Below are positions 47,194 to 55,927 of a stretch of 64,000 nucleotides of DNA, one piece after another. This stretch comes from Acuticoccus sediminis. Its GTDB lineage: Bacteria > Pseudomonadota > Alphaproteobacteria > Rhizobiales > Amorphaceae. The position numbers and the translations under genes are program-made. Numbering within the stretch: the stretch's first letter is position 1; every line of letters starts with the position of its first letter. The DNA lies in contig NZ_QHHQ01000001.1 of assembly GCF_003258595.1 (NCBI RefSeq), positions 1,178,001 through 1,242,000 on the forward strand, in the 5' to 3' direction. The notes under the pieces are model-generated. The model saw nothing but the letters and a program-made list of their open reading frames with translations, had not been told where the DNA came from and searched no databases.

Positions 47194-48804
47194 TCAGCTC
47201 TCCGCGGCAACGCCTCCCGCGGCGCTGCGCACTTCGCTCAGCGCATCCGGCGTGTCGGCGTCCAGCGCGCCGGCACGGCCGATCTCCACCATCGTGACGT
47301 TGTCGGCGTAGCGCGACAGCAGCGCGCGGCCGCCGGCGTCGCCCTCCGTCGCCTTCAGCTCCGGGAAGAGCCGGCGCGACCAGGCGACGGGGTTGCCGCG
47401 TGCCCCGTTCGCGGTCGCGATCGCGACCAGCGTGTCCGGCTCGGAGAGGCCGGCCAGCACCTTGTTGCAGTCCTCGGCGGTGACCAGCGGCATGTCCCCC
47501 AGCAGGATCAGCGCCGCCTCGACGTCCTCCGGAACGGCGGAGAGGCCGGCGCGCAGCGAGGTCGACAGCCCGTCCGCGTAGTGCGGGTTGGGGGCGTACG
47601 TGACGTCGAGCCCCTCGAGCGCGGCCTCGACCCGCTCCGGCTCGTGGCCGGTGACGACGACGACGACGTCGGCCCGGGAGGCGAGCGCCGCCTCGGCGAC
47701 CCGCCGCACCATCGGCTGGCCCGCCACCTCGGCGACGAGCTTGTTGGAGCCCATGCGCGAGGAGCGGCCGGCCGCCAGCACCACCGCGGCGGTCTTGCCG
47801 GCGCGCCCCTTGCCGCGCCGCGGGTGCGGACGTGCTGCGGTTTCCATCAGAAGCCCTCCGACGCCCATCCCGGCGATCTCCTCGCCCGTCACCGCGATCC
47901 CGGCGAGGAGGCGGTCGAGCACCCAGTCGAACCCGTTCTCCTTCGGCGAGCGCGCGCACCCGGGCGCGCCGATCACCGGCTTGCCGTCGATCTCGCCGAG
48001 GACCAGGAGGTTGCCCGGGTCGACCGGCATCCCGAACCGTTCGACGCGCCCGCCCGCGCGGGCGATCGCCTCGGGGATCACGTCGTCCTCGTCCACCACC
48101 GCCGAGGCGCCGAAGACGACCGCCATCTCGGCGTCCTTCAGGCTGTCGGCGAGCGCTTTCGCCAGCGGAGCCGCCTCGTGCGCGACGCGCTCGTCGCGGA
48201 CGATCCCGGCACCGGTGTCCGCGAGGCGGCCGTCGAAGGTGCGGATCGTCTTGTCGATGACGCTGTCCTTCAGGGTCGGCAGCATGGTCGAGAGCGCCGC
48301 GACGCGCTTCAGCGACCACGGCGTGACGGACAGGATCGGCCGCGTCACGTGGGAGAGCGCGGCGTCGAGGCTCGCCCGGCGCACCGCGAACGGGATCACC
48401 TTCACCGTGCCCACCATCCGCCCCACCGCGACGCGCCGGTAGGCGGCGAGCGTCGCGAGGGTCAGCGCAGGGTCGACGGCGTTGAGCGCGTTGACGGCGG
48501 CGGCGTCGACGGTCACGAGGCCGTCGCGCTCGGCGTAGAGGTTGGCGCGGCCGGTGTCGGCCTTGTCGACGCGGATGCCCGGCCCGCCGACCCGCTCGGC
48601 GAGGGCGGCGGCGGCGGCGTCCTCGTGGACGTCCTCCTCGGTGAGGCGCGCCACGGTTACCTCGGCGAGGCCGGACGAGGCGAGCGCCGCGGCGTCCGCC
48701 TCGGTGATGCGGTGGCCCTTGCGCAGGACGCGGTCGGCAAGGCGCTGCGAGTGGGCGAGGATCGTCCCCGCGCTCTCGCCGACCGGGACCGGGCCGAACT
48801 TCAC
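47194..48804 (-). CDS. Fusion of molybdopterin-binding domain and MobA/MocA-like nucleotidyltransferase
   Basis: A 536-residue bifunctional protein. Residues about 1-330 form a MoeA/MogA-like molybdopterin-binding domain (starts MKFGPVPVGESAGTILAHS). Residues about 336-536 form a nucleotidyltransferase with the VVLAAGRSSRMGSNKL phosphate loop and LLGDMPLV aspartate motif. This would add CMP to molybdopterin (MocA-type) for xanthine oxidase-family enzymes. Start is GTG at 48804, overlapping the upstream stop as GTGA. Third gene of an operon with a split XdhC; the natural client in this window is the coxSLM-type hydroxylase. Confidence 0.85.
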   Translation of the reverse strand: MKFGPVPVGESAGTILAHSQRLADRVLRKGHRITEADAAALASSGLAEVTVARLTEEDVHEDAAAAALAERVGGPGIRVDKADTGRANLYAERDGLVTVDAAAVNALNAVDPALTLATLAAYRRVAVGRMVGTVKVIPFAVRRASLDAALSHVTRPILSVTPWSLKRVAALSTMLPTLKDSVIDKTIRTFDGRLADTGAGIVRDERVAHEAAPLAKALADSLKDAEMAVVFGASAVVDEDDVIPEAIARAGGRVERFGMPVDPGNLLVLGEIDGKPVIGAPGCARSPKENGFDWVLDRLLAGIAVTGEEIAGMGVGGLLMETAARPHPRRGKGRAGKTAAVVLAAGRSSRMGSNKLVAEVAGQPMVRRVAEAALASRADVVVVVTGHEPERVEAALEGLDVTYAPNPHYADGLSTSLRAGLSAVPEDVEAALILLGDMPLVTAEDCNKVLAGLSEPDTLVAIATANGARGNPVAWSRRLFPELKATEGDAGGRALLSRYADNVTMVEIGRAGALDADTPDALSEVRSAAGGVAAES

Positions 48805-49499
48805 GCGGCCTGGCGCTGCGGCGCCACTCTGGTTTCCGCGCCCCGCAGCGCGGCGATCACCTCGGCCAGCACCGACACGGCGATCTCCGGCGGCGAGGCG
48901 GCCCCGATGGGAAGGCCGATCGGCGCGTGGATCCGGTCGATCGCCTCCCGGCCGAAGCCGGCGGCGGTCATCCGGTCGACGCGCTTGGCGTGCGTTTTCC
49001 GGCTGCCGAGGGCGCCGATGTAGAAGCAGTCCGCCTTGAGCGCCGCCATCAGCGCCGGGTCGTCGATCTTCGGGTCGTGGGTGAGGGTGGTGACGGCGGT
49101 CTCGCGGTCGAGCTTCAGAAGCTCCTCGTCCGGCCATTCGGCGATGAGGTTGAAGGCGCCGAAGCGCTCCTCGGTGGCGAAGGCGCCGCGCGGGTCGACG
49201 ATGGTCACCTCGAAGCCCACCGCCTCGGCCATCGGCGCCAGGGTCTGGCTGACGTGGACCGCGCCGATGATGACGAGCCGCGGGGAGGGGCGGTGGATGC
49301 GCACGAAGACGCCCGCCTCCGCCTCCCGCCCGGACTTCGCCGAGGCGAAGCGCGCGGCGAGGATGTTGGCGAGCGGGTCGGTCGCGGCGTCCTCGGCGAA
49401 CACGACGCGGCCGGGGGAGCCGTCGAGCGGGGTCACGACCGCGCACATCCTGCGCCGGGAGCGCGCCTCGTTGACGGCCTTCAGGTCGGAGAGCCTCAC
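48801..49499 (-). CDS. XdhC/CoxI family protein, Rossmann (C-terminal) part
   Basis: A 232-residue protein matching the XdhC Rossmann domain: RLVIIGAVHVSQTLAPMAEAVGFEVTIVDPR dinucleotide-type loop near residue 80, LTHDPKIDDPAL and the C-terminal IGLPIGAASPPEIAVSVLAEVIAA. XdhC proteins hold the cofactor and help its sulfuration and insertion into molybdenum hydroxylases. The usual single XdhC chain is split here: this is the C-terminal half and the next gene is the N-terminal half. Start is GTG at 49499, overlapping that gene's stop as GTGA. Confidence 0.88.
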   Translation of the reverse strand: MRLSDLKAVNEARSRRRMCAVVTPLDGSPGRVVFAEDAATDPLANILAARFASAKSGREAEAGVFVRIHRPSPRLVIIGAVHVSQTLAPMAEAVGFEVTIVDPRGAFATEERFGAFNLIAEWPDEELLKLDRETAVTTLTHDPKIDDPALMAALKADCFYIGALGSRKTHAKRVDRMTAAGFGREAIDRIHAPIGLPIGAASPPEIAVSVLAEVIAALRGAETRVAPQRQAA

Positions 49500-49831
49500 G
49501 CCGCCGCCTCCGCGCTCACGTCGAGCGGCTCGACGTAGATCCGGATGGTGCCGCCGCAGGAGAGGCCGACCTCCCATGCCGTCTCGTCGGCGACGCCGAA
49601 CTCGAGGAGCCTGGGCGGTGCGCCGGCGGCGATCTCGACCGCCTCGGCGATCACCGCGCCTTCGACGCAGCCGCCGGAGACGGAGCCCTCGAACGCGCCT
49701 TCGCCGTCGATCACGAGATGGCTGCCGACGGGGCGGGGGGCGGAGCCCCATGTGTCCACCACGGTCGCGAGGGCGACCTTGCGGCCTTCGCGCGCCCAGC
49801 GCTCGGCCACGTCCAGCGGATCATCGGTCAT
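49496..49831 (-). CDS. XdhC/CoxI family protein, N-terminal part
   Basis: A 111-residue protein equal to the XdhC_CoxI N-terminal domain: VALATVVDTWGSAPRPVGSHLVI, SGGCVEGAVI and LSCGGTIRIYVEP, with the family's conserved cysteines in GGC and CGG. It begins the three-gene operon (XdhC-N, XdhC-C, fusion cofactor transferase), all linked by 4-base stop-start overlaps. The ATG at 49831 is taken; the frame extends upstream without similarity. It is divergent from exoD across 86 bases. Confidence 0.88.
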   Translation of the reverse strand: MTDDPLDVAERWAREGRKVALATVVDTWGSAPRPVGSHLVIDGEGAFEGSVSGGCVEGAVIAEAVEIAAGAPPRLLEFGVADETAWEVGLSCGGTIRIYVEPLDVSAEAAA

Positions 49832-49917
49832 GTGCGATTCTCCTTCGCTCCCTGCGAACCCTATCGGCGTTTGCCGGTTTTCCTTTTGCAGCCTTCGAAC
49901 GCAACATCCGGACACCC

Positions 49918-50508
49918 ATGGCGCAGCAGGATACCACCGAAGATCTCGTCTCCCTGATCGACCGAATCAAGGACAATACGCATGGAGATGACGTCTCCGT
50001 GGACGATTTGGTCGACGCGGTGGGCCGGCGTGCCTTCGGCCCGCTGTTCATCATCACGTCGCTGATCGCCATTCTGCCGACGGGCATGATCCCCGGGATG
50101 AGCGTCCTCACCGGTACGATCATGCTCATCCTGTCGATCCAGCTCCTGTTCGGATCGACGCGGATCTACATGCCCGATTTCATCGGCCGGCGGTCGATGC
50201 CGCGGGAGAAGCTGCTCTCCTCGCTCGATTCCATCCGCCCCAAGGCCGAGTGGCTCAGCCGCTTCATCGGTCCGCGGCTGAGCTTCTTCCTGCGCCCGCC
50301 CTTCCACCAGATGGTGGCGCTGGCGGGGGTGGTGATGGCGCTGTCGATGTACCCGCTGGCGCTGGTGCCGTTCGGCGCATTCCCTGCGGGCCTGTCGCTC
50401 CTGGTGATCGGGCTCGGCCTGTCGGTGCGCGACGGGCTTCTGATCGCCGCCGGCATCGCCATCGGCCTCCTCGGCCTCGCCCTGGCCTTCTTCGCCTGGC
50501 CATTCTGA
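49918..50508 (+). CDS. exoD: ExoD family exopolysaccharide synthesis protein
   Basis: A 196-residue inner-membrane protein with about four hydrophobic segments (FGPLFIITSLIAILPTG, MSVLTGTIMLILSIQLLFG, VALAGVVMALSMYPLALVPF, the C-terminal LLIAAGIAIGLLGLALAFF). The soluble N-terminus and the IGRRSMPREKL loop are typical of ExoD, needed for normal exopolysaccharide and nodule invasion in rhizobia though its biochemical role is unknown. It is divergent from the XdhC operon and convergent with HugZ. It may add to the polysaccharide system at the window start. Confidence 0.88.
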   Translation: MAQQDTTEDLVSLIDRIKDNTHGDDVSVDDLVDAVGRRAFGPLFIITSLIAILPTGMIPGMSVLTGTIMLILSIQLLFGSTRIYMPDFIGRRSMPREKLLSSLDSIRPKAEWLSRFIGPRLSFFLRPPFHQMVALAGVVMALSMYPLALVPFGAFPAGLSLLVIGLGLSVRDGLLIAAGIAIGLLGLALAFFAWPF

Positions 50509-50559
50509 CCCGGCCCTTGTGGACCGGGCCGTTCCGGGCCGGCGGGCGGGGCGGACGCC

Positions 50560-51303
50560 CTAGGCGGTCTGGAGCGAGGCCCGGGCGCGTTTGGTGAGCG
50601 CCACCAGGGCCTTGCGCAGGGCCATCCCGTCGCCGACCGGCTCGTCGTACTCGACGCGCGCGCTCGTCTGCGGACCGGGGCCGGTGCGGACCATGTCGAT
50701 GCCGAGCGGGTCGATGCCGACGGACTGCCACTCGCCCTCCGGCGCCTCGGCGAGCACCTCGGCCATCAGCTTCAGCGCGTCGGCGTGGTCCGAGTTCATG
50801 TGCGACACCGCGCCCTCGTCGGACGAGGCGAGGGCCGCGGCCATCCCGGCGGGCGCCAGGAGATCGTCGGCGGCGAGGTCGGTGATGCGGCCGAAGCCCG
50901 CGACGAGATGGGCCGAGCGCGGCGTAAAGCGCCAGAATCCGAAATCGGCGAAACCGGCGTACATTGCGGCATCAGGATGGCGACGTAGGAATCTCATCCT
51001 TGCGGCGTCGACGTCATCCACAGGTGCGACGTCTCCGACCAGCGACACACGGGCGCGGGTGTTCGTATCTCCGTCGACGTCGGGGCTCACAAAGAGCAAA
51101 GAGGCTCGCGCGTCGCGCTGCATGTTCTGCGTGTGAACCGCCAGCGCTGAAACCAGGAGGAGAGGTGCGCCGTCGATCATCGTGGCCGTGGCCACATGTG
51201 AGGCGTGAGGGTGCCCGGACGTGTCGAGTGTGGCGAGTGCGCCATCACGACAGACGTGGATGAGATTTCGCGCCATGCGTGCAGCGAAGGGCAAATCATT
51301 CAT
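50560..51303 (-). CDS. HugZ family heme-utilisation / pyridoxamine-phosphate-oxidase-like protein
   Basis: A 247-residue protein. The N-terminal split-barrel (about 8-150) is PNPOx-like ([40 protein letters not shown]). The C-terminal DUF2470 domain has the [11 protein letters not shown] segment. This arrangement is that of HugZ and related heme-degrading or heme-binding proteins. The histidines could ligate heme. It is divergent from chvI across 140 bases and could release iron from heme in the cytoplasm, but no heme transporter is in the window. Confidence 0.82.
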   Translation of the reverse strand: MNDLPFAARMARNLIHVCRDGALATLDTSGHPHASHVATATMIDGAPLLLVSALAVHTQNMQRDARASLLFVSPDVDGDTNTRARVSLVGDVAPVDDVDAARMRFLRRHPDAAMYAGFADFGFWRFTPRSAHLVAGFGRITDLAADDLLAPAGMAAALASSDEGAVSHMNSDHADALKLMAEVLAEAPEGEWQSVGIDPLGIDMVRTGPGPQTSARVEYDEPVGDGMALRKALVALTKRARASLQTA

Positions 51304-51443
51304 ATGATCGAACCGTTATGGGTTACCGTTCTGCATTTCGTCCTCAAACTTTCATCAGTCACTCGAATATTGCCACAATTCCCTCGCAAGTTGCGCTAGG
51401 CACGAATGAGCCGGTATCGTGGCAAGGAGTAGCACGGTCCAGT

Positions 51444-52139
51444 ATGACCCAGATCGCCCTCATCGATGATGATCGGAACATTTTGACCAGTGTGTCTATC
51501 GCACTGGAAAGTGAGGGGTTTGACGTAACCACGTACACCGACGGTGCAAGCGGTCTCGATGGTTTGACAAAAAGCCCGCCGGATCTCGCGGTGCTCGACG
51601 TGAAGATGCCCCGCCTCGACGGGCTGGAACTTCTGCGTTGCCTGCGGCGGGAATCCGACCTTCCGGTTATCATTCTCACGTCCAAGGACGACGAGATCGA
51701 CGAACTGTTCGGTCTTCGCATGGGTGCCGACGACTTCATTACGAAGCCGTTCTCGCAGCGCCTGCTGGTGGAGCGTATCCGCGCGGTCCTGCGCCGTACC
51801 AACGCCATCCGCAACGACACCGAGCGCACCACCCACACGGTGCTCGAACGTGGCCCTCTCGTGATGGACACGGAACGTCACACCACGACGTGGCATGGCC
51901 AGCCGATCGTGCTGACGGTGACGGAATTCATGATCCTGCTGTCCCTCGCCCAGCGCCCCGGCGTGGTCAAAAGCCGCAATGCCCTGATGGACGCGGCCTA
52001 CGGCGACCATGTCTACGTCGACGACCGGACGATCGACAGCCACATCAAGCGGCTGCGGAAGAAATTCCGCCAGGTTGACGAGCATTTCGACCGGATCGAG
52101 ACACTCTATGGGGCTGGCTACCGGCTGAAAGACGAGTAG
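51444..52139 (+). CDS. chvI: Response regulator ChvI
   Basis: A 231-residue OmpR-type response regulator. The receiver has its phosphoacceptor D52 in [14 protein letters not shown], the acidic IDDD pocket near residue 10 and K in FITKPF. The winged-helix C-terminus ([14 protein letters not shown]) binds DNA. ChvI-type regulators govern exopolysaccharide, motility and acid/envelope responses in rhizobia and relatives. AAGGAG is 14 bases before the ATG, a long spacing. The kinase gene chvG follows after 58 bases. Confidence 0.93.
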   Translation: MTQIALIDDDRNILTSVSIALESEGFDVTTYTDGASGLDGLTKSPPDLAVLDVKMPRLDGLELLRCLRRESDLPVIILTSKDDEIDELFGLRMGADDFITKPFSQRLLVERIRAVLRRTNAIRNDTERTTHTVLERGPLVMDTERHTTTWHGQPIVLTVTEFMILLSLAQRPGVVKSRNALMDAAYGDHVYVDDRTIDSHIKRLRKKFRQVDEHFDRIETLYGAGYRLKDE

Positions 52140-52197
52140 CGTCGGACACGCCGACGGTTCATGAAAAACGTCGGTCGCGTCGGCAACCGAGGGACCC

Positions 52198-53880
52198 ATG
52201 AACGTCAGCGAGAGGTTTAACAGCAGCGGGGCGGACGTTTTCGCGCCCCCGCGCCCTCGCATGTTCTCCTGGCAGACGTTCGGGGTGACGCGGCTCGCCC
52301 TGAAGGTCGCCTTCCTCAAGCTCCTCGGCCTCGCCATCCTCTGCTACGCGACGCTCCAGCTCGCGGACATGTCCGGCAAGGTGGCGGGGTCCGTCCTCGA
52401 CGGCCTGCTCGTGCAGGCCGACAGCGTCATGAACACGCTCGAGAGCGTCTCGAACGCCCTGACGCCGGTGCTGACGGAGACCCCGCCGCGCGCCGCCGAC
52501 GGTACCCCCGTCACGCCCCCGGCCGCGCCGGACGTCGACCAGATCCTCGCCGCCTCGCTCCAGGGGGCCCGGACGCGGGCCCAGCTCTTCGGCATCAACG
52601 GCACCCTCATCGCCGACAGCGGCCGCGTCGACCGGCCGCGCGACGAGGCGCTCGCCGCCGCGCTGTCGCCCATCCAGGACCCGATCTCCGACTTCGCCAC
52701 CCGCTGGCGCGACCTCTTCGGCAGCCACTCCGCCGCCGGCAGCGCGACGACCAGCAGTCCCGCCCCGCTGCGCGAGGTGCTGGCCGCGCTCGGCGGCGTG
52801 AAGACGGTGCGCTACGGCGAGCGCGCCGACGGAGACGACGTCATCGCCGTCGCCGCTCCCGTCCTCGCGACCGACGGGCAGATCATCGGCGCCCTGCGCC
52901 TCGTCAGCGCACCCGGGCAGATCGACGCGCCGGTGCGCGAGCAGGAGTCGGCGATCGTCCGCGGCTTCGTCGTCGCCGGCATCCTCGCGATCATCATGTC
53001 CCTGATCCTCGCCGCGACGATCTCGCGCCCGCTGACGCGCCTCGCGCGGGCGGCGGAGCGGATCAAGCGCGGCAGCGTCAACACGCCGATCCCCGCGCTG
53101 AACCAGCAGGGCGAGATCGGCGACCTGTCGCGCGTCCTGCACGAGATGACCCTCGCGCTCTACAACCGCATCGACGCGATCGACGCCTTCGCCGCAGAGG
53201 TCGCGCACGAGCTGAAGAACCCGCTGACCTCGCTGCGGAGCGCCGTCGAGGTGCTGCCCATGGCCAAGAGCGAGGCCTCCCGCGAGCGCCTGCTCGAGGT
53301 CATCGCCCACGACGTGCACCGCCTCGACCGCCTGATCAGCGACATCTCGGCCGCGTCCAAGCTCGATGCGGAGCTGAACCGCTACCGCTTCGAGCGCGTC
53401 GACGTCTACGCACTGCTGCGCACGATCGTGGACACGCAGAACGAGCTCGCCGCCGCGCAGGACATGACGGTGAAGCTCAACTGGGCGAGCAAGGACTTCG
53501 ACTTCACCGTCAACGGCAACGACAGCCGCCTCGGCCAGGTGTTCACCAACCTCATCGAGAACGCGCGCTCCTTCTCGCCGGAGGGCGGCATCGTCGTCGT
53601 GACCGCCCGCCGCTTCTCCGACTTCATCGAGATCGTCGTGGAGGACGAGGGGCCGGGCATCGAAGAGGCGGCGATCGAGCGGATTTTCGAGCGCTTCTAT
53701 ACCGACCGGCCGGCCGACAAGGGCTTCGGCAACAACTCCGGCCTCGGCCTTGCGATCTGCCGCCAGATCGTCGAGGCGCACGGCGGCGAGATCTTCGCCG
53801 AGAACCGCTACCAGACGACGCTGAGCCCGAGCCGCGTCACCGAAGGCGCCCGCTTCACGGTGCGCCTGCCGATCATGTGA
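52198..53880 (+). CDS. chvG: Sensor histidine kinase ChvG (ExoS-like)
   Basis: A 560-residue inner-membrane kinase. It has TM1 at about 38-60, a periplasmic sensor domain (about 62-258), TM2 at about 259-283 (GFVVAGILAIIMSLILAATI), HAMP, and the HisKA box with phosphoacceptor H337 (FAAEVAHELKNPLTSL). The HATPase has NLIENARSFSPEGG, EDEGPGI and GLGLAICRQIVEAHGG. It phosphorylates ChvI in response to envelope or acid stress; in related bacteria a periplasmic ExoR protein restrains it, and no exoR is in this window. hprK follows after 42 bases. Confidence 0.94.
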   Translation: MNVSERFNSSGADVFAPPRPRMFSWQTFGVTRLALKVAFLKLLGLAILCYATLQLADMSGKVAGSVLDGLLVQADSVMNTLESVSNALTPVLTETPPRAADGTPVTPPAAPDVDQILAASLQGARTRAQLFGINGTLIADSGRVDRPRDEALAAALSPIQDPISDFATRWRDLFGSHSAAGSATTSSPAPLREVLAALGGVKTVRYGERADGDDVIAVAAPVLATDGQIIGALRLVSAPGQIDAPVREQESAIVRGFVVAGILAIIMSLILAATISRPLTRLARAAERIKRGSVNTPIPALNQQGEIGDLSRVLHEMTLALYNRIDAIDAFAAEVAHELKNPLTSLRSAVEVLPMAKSEASRERLLEVIAHDVHRLDRLISDISAASKLDAELNRYRFERVDVYALLRTIVDTQNELAAAQDMTVKLNWASKDFDFTVNGNDSRLGQVFTNLIENARSFSPEGGIVVVTARRFSDFIEIVVEDEGPGIEEAAIERIFERFYTDRPADKGFGNNSGLGLAICRQIVEAHGGEIFAENRYQTTLSPSRVTEGARFTVRLPIM

Positions 53881-53922
53881 CGGTCGCGGTCCCCATGACG
53901 ATGCGCCGGTGACCGGACACTC

Positions 53923-54399
53923 ATGACCGGATCCGTTCATGCCTGCGCGGTCGCGCTCGACGGGCACGGCCTCCTCATCCGCGGGCCGGCGGGCGCCGGA
54001 AAGTCCACGCTCGCCCGCGCCCTCGTCGCGCACTGGACCGGCCTTGGCCGGTTCGCGCGCCTTGTCGCCGACGACCACGTCGCCCTCGAGCTGCGTGGCG
54101 GGCGACTCGTCGCCCGGGTGCCGCACCGGATCGAGGGTCTCGTGGAGGTCCACGGCGTCGGCATCCTGCCAGTGCGCCACCTCGCCGCGGTCCGCCTGAC
54201 CCACATCGTGGATCTCGTCGCGCGGCCCGAGCGGATGCCGGAGGAAGGGGCCGAGACCTGCGTCATCGACGGCGTCGGACTGGCCGCACTGTGCCTTTCC
54301 CAGCGCAGCACGACTGCTTCCGTGCTCGCGGTGGCCGCTGTTCTCGCCGCCGACGGGTTGACGTGCGCACCGCTCGCGCCACAACGTCCGCCGACATAG
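53923..54399 (+). CDS. hprK: Short HPr kinase/phosphorylase (HprK)
   Basis: A 158-residue protein equal to the catalytic C-terminal domain of HprK; the N-terminal domain of the Gram-positive enzyme is absent, as usual in alphaproteobacteria. Walker A is GPAGAGKST (21-29); LVADDHVALEL and EGLVEVHGVGILPV are family motifs. It would phosphorylate HPr on its regulatory serine (S60 of the HPr encoded two genes on). The chain chvI-chvG-hprK-EIIA-HPr is a conserved regulatory unit linking the two-component system with the nitrogen-type PTS. Confidence 0.92.
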   Translation: MTGSVHACAVALDGHGLLIRGPAGAGKSTLARALVAHWTGLGRFARLVADDHVALELRGGRLVARVPHRIEGLVEVHGVGILPVRHLAAVRLTHIVDLVARPERMPEEGAETCVIDGVGLAALCLSQRSTTASVLAVAAVLAADGLTCAPLAPQRPPT

Positions 54400-54440
54400 C
54401 AAGGCCTTGCGGCACGCATCGGGTCGATGGAGGGGGCGTC

Positions 54441-54842
54441 TTGATCGGATTGGTGCTCGTCACGCATGGACGACTGGCCCAGGAGCTTCGCGCTGCGCTC
54501 GAGCATGTGGTCGGTGCACAGGAAGCTGTCGAGCCGATCTCCATCGAGCCTGACGACGATATCGAACAGCGCCGGGCCGACATCGTCGACGCGGTCAGCC
54601 GGGTCGATCGCGGCCAGGGTGTCGTGATCCTGACCGACATGTTCGGCGGCACGCCGTCGAACCTCGCCATCTCGGTGATGCCTCAGGGGCAGATCGAGGT
54701 GATCGCCGGCGTGAACCTGCCGATGCTGGTCAAGCTGTCCTCCGCCCGGGCGACCATGAGCCTCACCGAGGCCGTGGCCGCGGCGAAGGAAGCGGGAATC
54801 AAGTACATCAGCGTTGCGTCCCACGTTCTGTCGGGCAAATGA
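54441..54842 (+). CDS. PTS EIIA component, mannose family (regulatory)
   Basis: A 133-residue EIIA-Man domain with phosphorylatable H9 in LVLVTHGRLA and the MFGGTPSNLA motif near residue 70. No membrane PTS permease is encoded nearby, so it acts in a regulatory PTS rather than sugar import. The start is TTG at 54441, with GGAGGGGG directly upstream; the nearby ATG at 54427 is out of frame and stops at once. The stop overlaps the HPr start as ATGA. Confidence 0.9.
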   Translation: MIGLVLVTHGRLAQELRAALEHVVGAQEAVEPISIEPDDDIEQRRADIVDAVSRVDRGQGVVILTDMFGGTPSNLAISVMPQGQIEVIAGVNLPMLVKLSSARATMSLTEAVAAAKEAGIKYISVASHVLSGK

Positions 54843-55150
54843 GCGATACGGGCGAGCCGATCCACAGCAACGACAACGAGGCGCATCACCTGACGCTGAC
54901 GCTGGTGAACCGCCGTGGCCTGCACGCCCGTGCCGCCGCCCGCTTCGTGCGTGAGCTGGAGTTCTTCCGCGCCGACGTCGCCGTCTCGCGCGACGGCCAG
55001 ACGGTGGACGGGCGCTCCATCATGGGCCTCCTGATGCTGGGCGTTCCCTGCGGCCAGACGATCTCGCTGACTGTCACCGGTCCGGAGGCGGCCGCCGCGG
55101 CCGCCGCGCTCACCGCGCTCGTCAACGACGGCTTCGGCGAGCGGGACTGA
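54839..55150 (+). CDS. HPr phosphocarrier protein
   Basis: A 103-residue HPr with a 15-residue N-terminal extension. The active histidine is H29 (NRRGLHARAA) and the regulatory serine is S60 (GRSIMGLL), so it can be a target both of EI (phosphoenolpyruvate-dependent) and of the HprK encoded nearby. It receives phosphate from EI-Ntr, whose gene is not in the window, and passes it to the EIIA. Start overlaps EIIA by 4 bases and its stop shares one base with the next gene. Confidence 0.93.
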   Translation: MSDTGEPIHSNDNEAHHLTLTLVNRRGLHARAAARFVRELEFFRADVAVSRDGQTVDGRSIMGLLMLGVPCGQTISLTVTGPEAAAAAAALTALVNDGFGERD

Positions 55151-55728
55151 TGGGCGGCAGCGGGACGACCATCCGCTTCGCATCCCCCGCCGACGCGGCC
55201 GCGATCGCCGCCATCTACGCCCCGGTCGTGGCCGGGACGGCGATCTCCTTCGAGGAGGAGATCCCAGGCGAGGAGGAGATGGGCCGGCGCATCGGCGCCA
55301 TCCTCGGCCCCTGGCCCTACCTCGTCGCCGAGCGCGGCGGCCGTGTCGTCGGCTACGCCTACGGGTCGACCTACCGCCCGCGCGCGGCCTACCGCTGGTC
55401 GGCCGAGGTGACGTGCTACGTCGCCGCCGACGCGCGGCGCGGCGGGGTGGGCGGTGCGCTCTACAGCCGCCTCGTGCCGCTCCTCGAGGCGCAGGGCTAC
55501 CGCATGGCCTTCGCGGGGATCACCCTCCCCAACGACGGCAGCGTCGCGCTGCACGAGCGGTTCGGCTTCACCCACATCGGCACCGACCCCTCGGCGGGCC
55601 ACAAGCTCGGCCGCTGGTGGGACGTTGGCCGCTGGGCGCGCCCGCTCAAGGACCTCGGCCCCAATCCGCCGATGCCGACGCCCATCGACCGCCTCGACCC
55701 CGCGCTCGTCGCCCGGATCCTCGGCTGA
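55150..55728 (+). CDS. GNAT N-acetyltransferase, phosphinothricin acetyltransferase-like
   Basis: A 192-residue GNAT-fold protein. The acetyl-CoA loop is DARRGGVGGALYSRLV (R/Q-x-x-G-x-G/A type, about 95-110) and the family's YGSTYRPRAAYRWSAEVTCYV and NDGSVALHERFGFTHIG segments match the Pat/YncA group, which acetylates the amino group of phosphinothricin, methionine sulfone and similar compounds. TGATG overlap with HPr suggests translational coupling, although the function seems unrelated to PTS. It ends the chvI-led gene string. Confidence 0.86.
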   Translation: MGGSGTTIRFASPADAAAIAAIYAPVVAGTAISFEEEIPGEEEMGRRIGAILGPWPYLVAERGGRVVGYAYGSTYRPRAAYRWSAEVTCYVAADARRGGVGGALYSRLVPLLEAQGYRMAFAGITLPNDGSVALHERFGFTHIGTDPSAGHKLGRWWDVGRWARPLKDLGPNPPMPTPIDRLDPALVARILG

Positions 55729-55927
55729 CCGCCCGACGGTGCGAAGGTCGCGCCGCCGGCGTCGCCCCGGAAAGGCCGGCGCCACCCCCGGCCCGACGAA
55801 AGCCGCAGCAATTCCGATCGTTGCAGCGGATCGGGCCGGAGCGGCGGGGGATGCGGTGGCGAGGCGCAAGGGCCGGGACAGGCAGATCGCTTTCCCTGCA
55901 CGCCCTTGAATTGGGTGCGAGGCGTCC

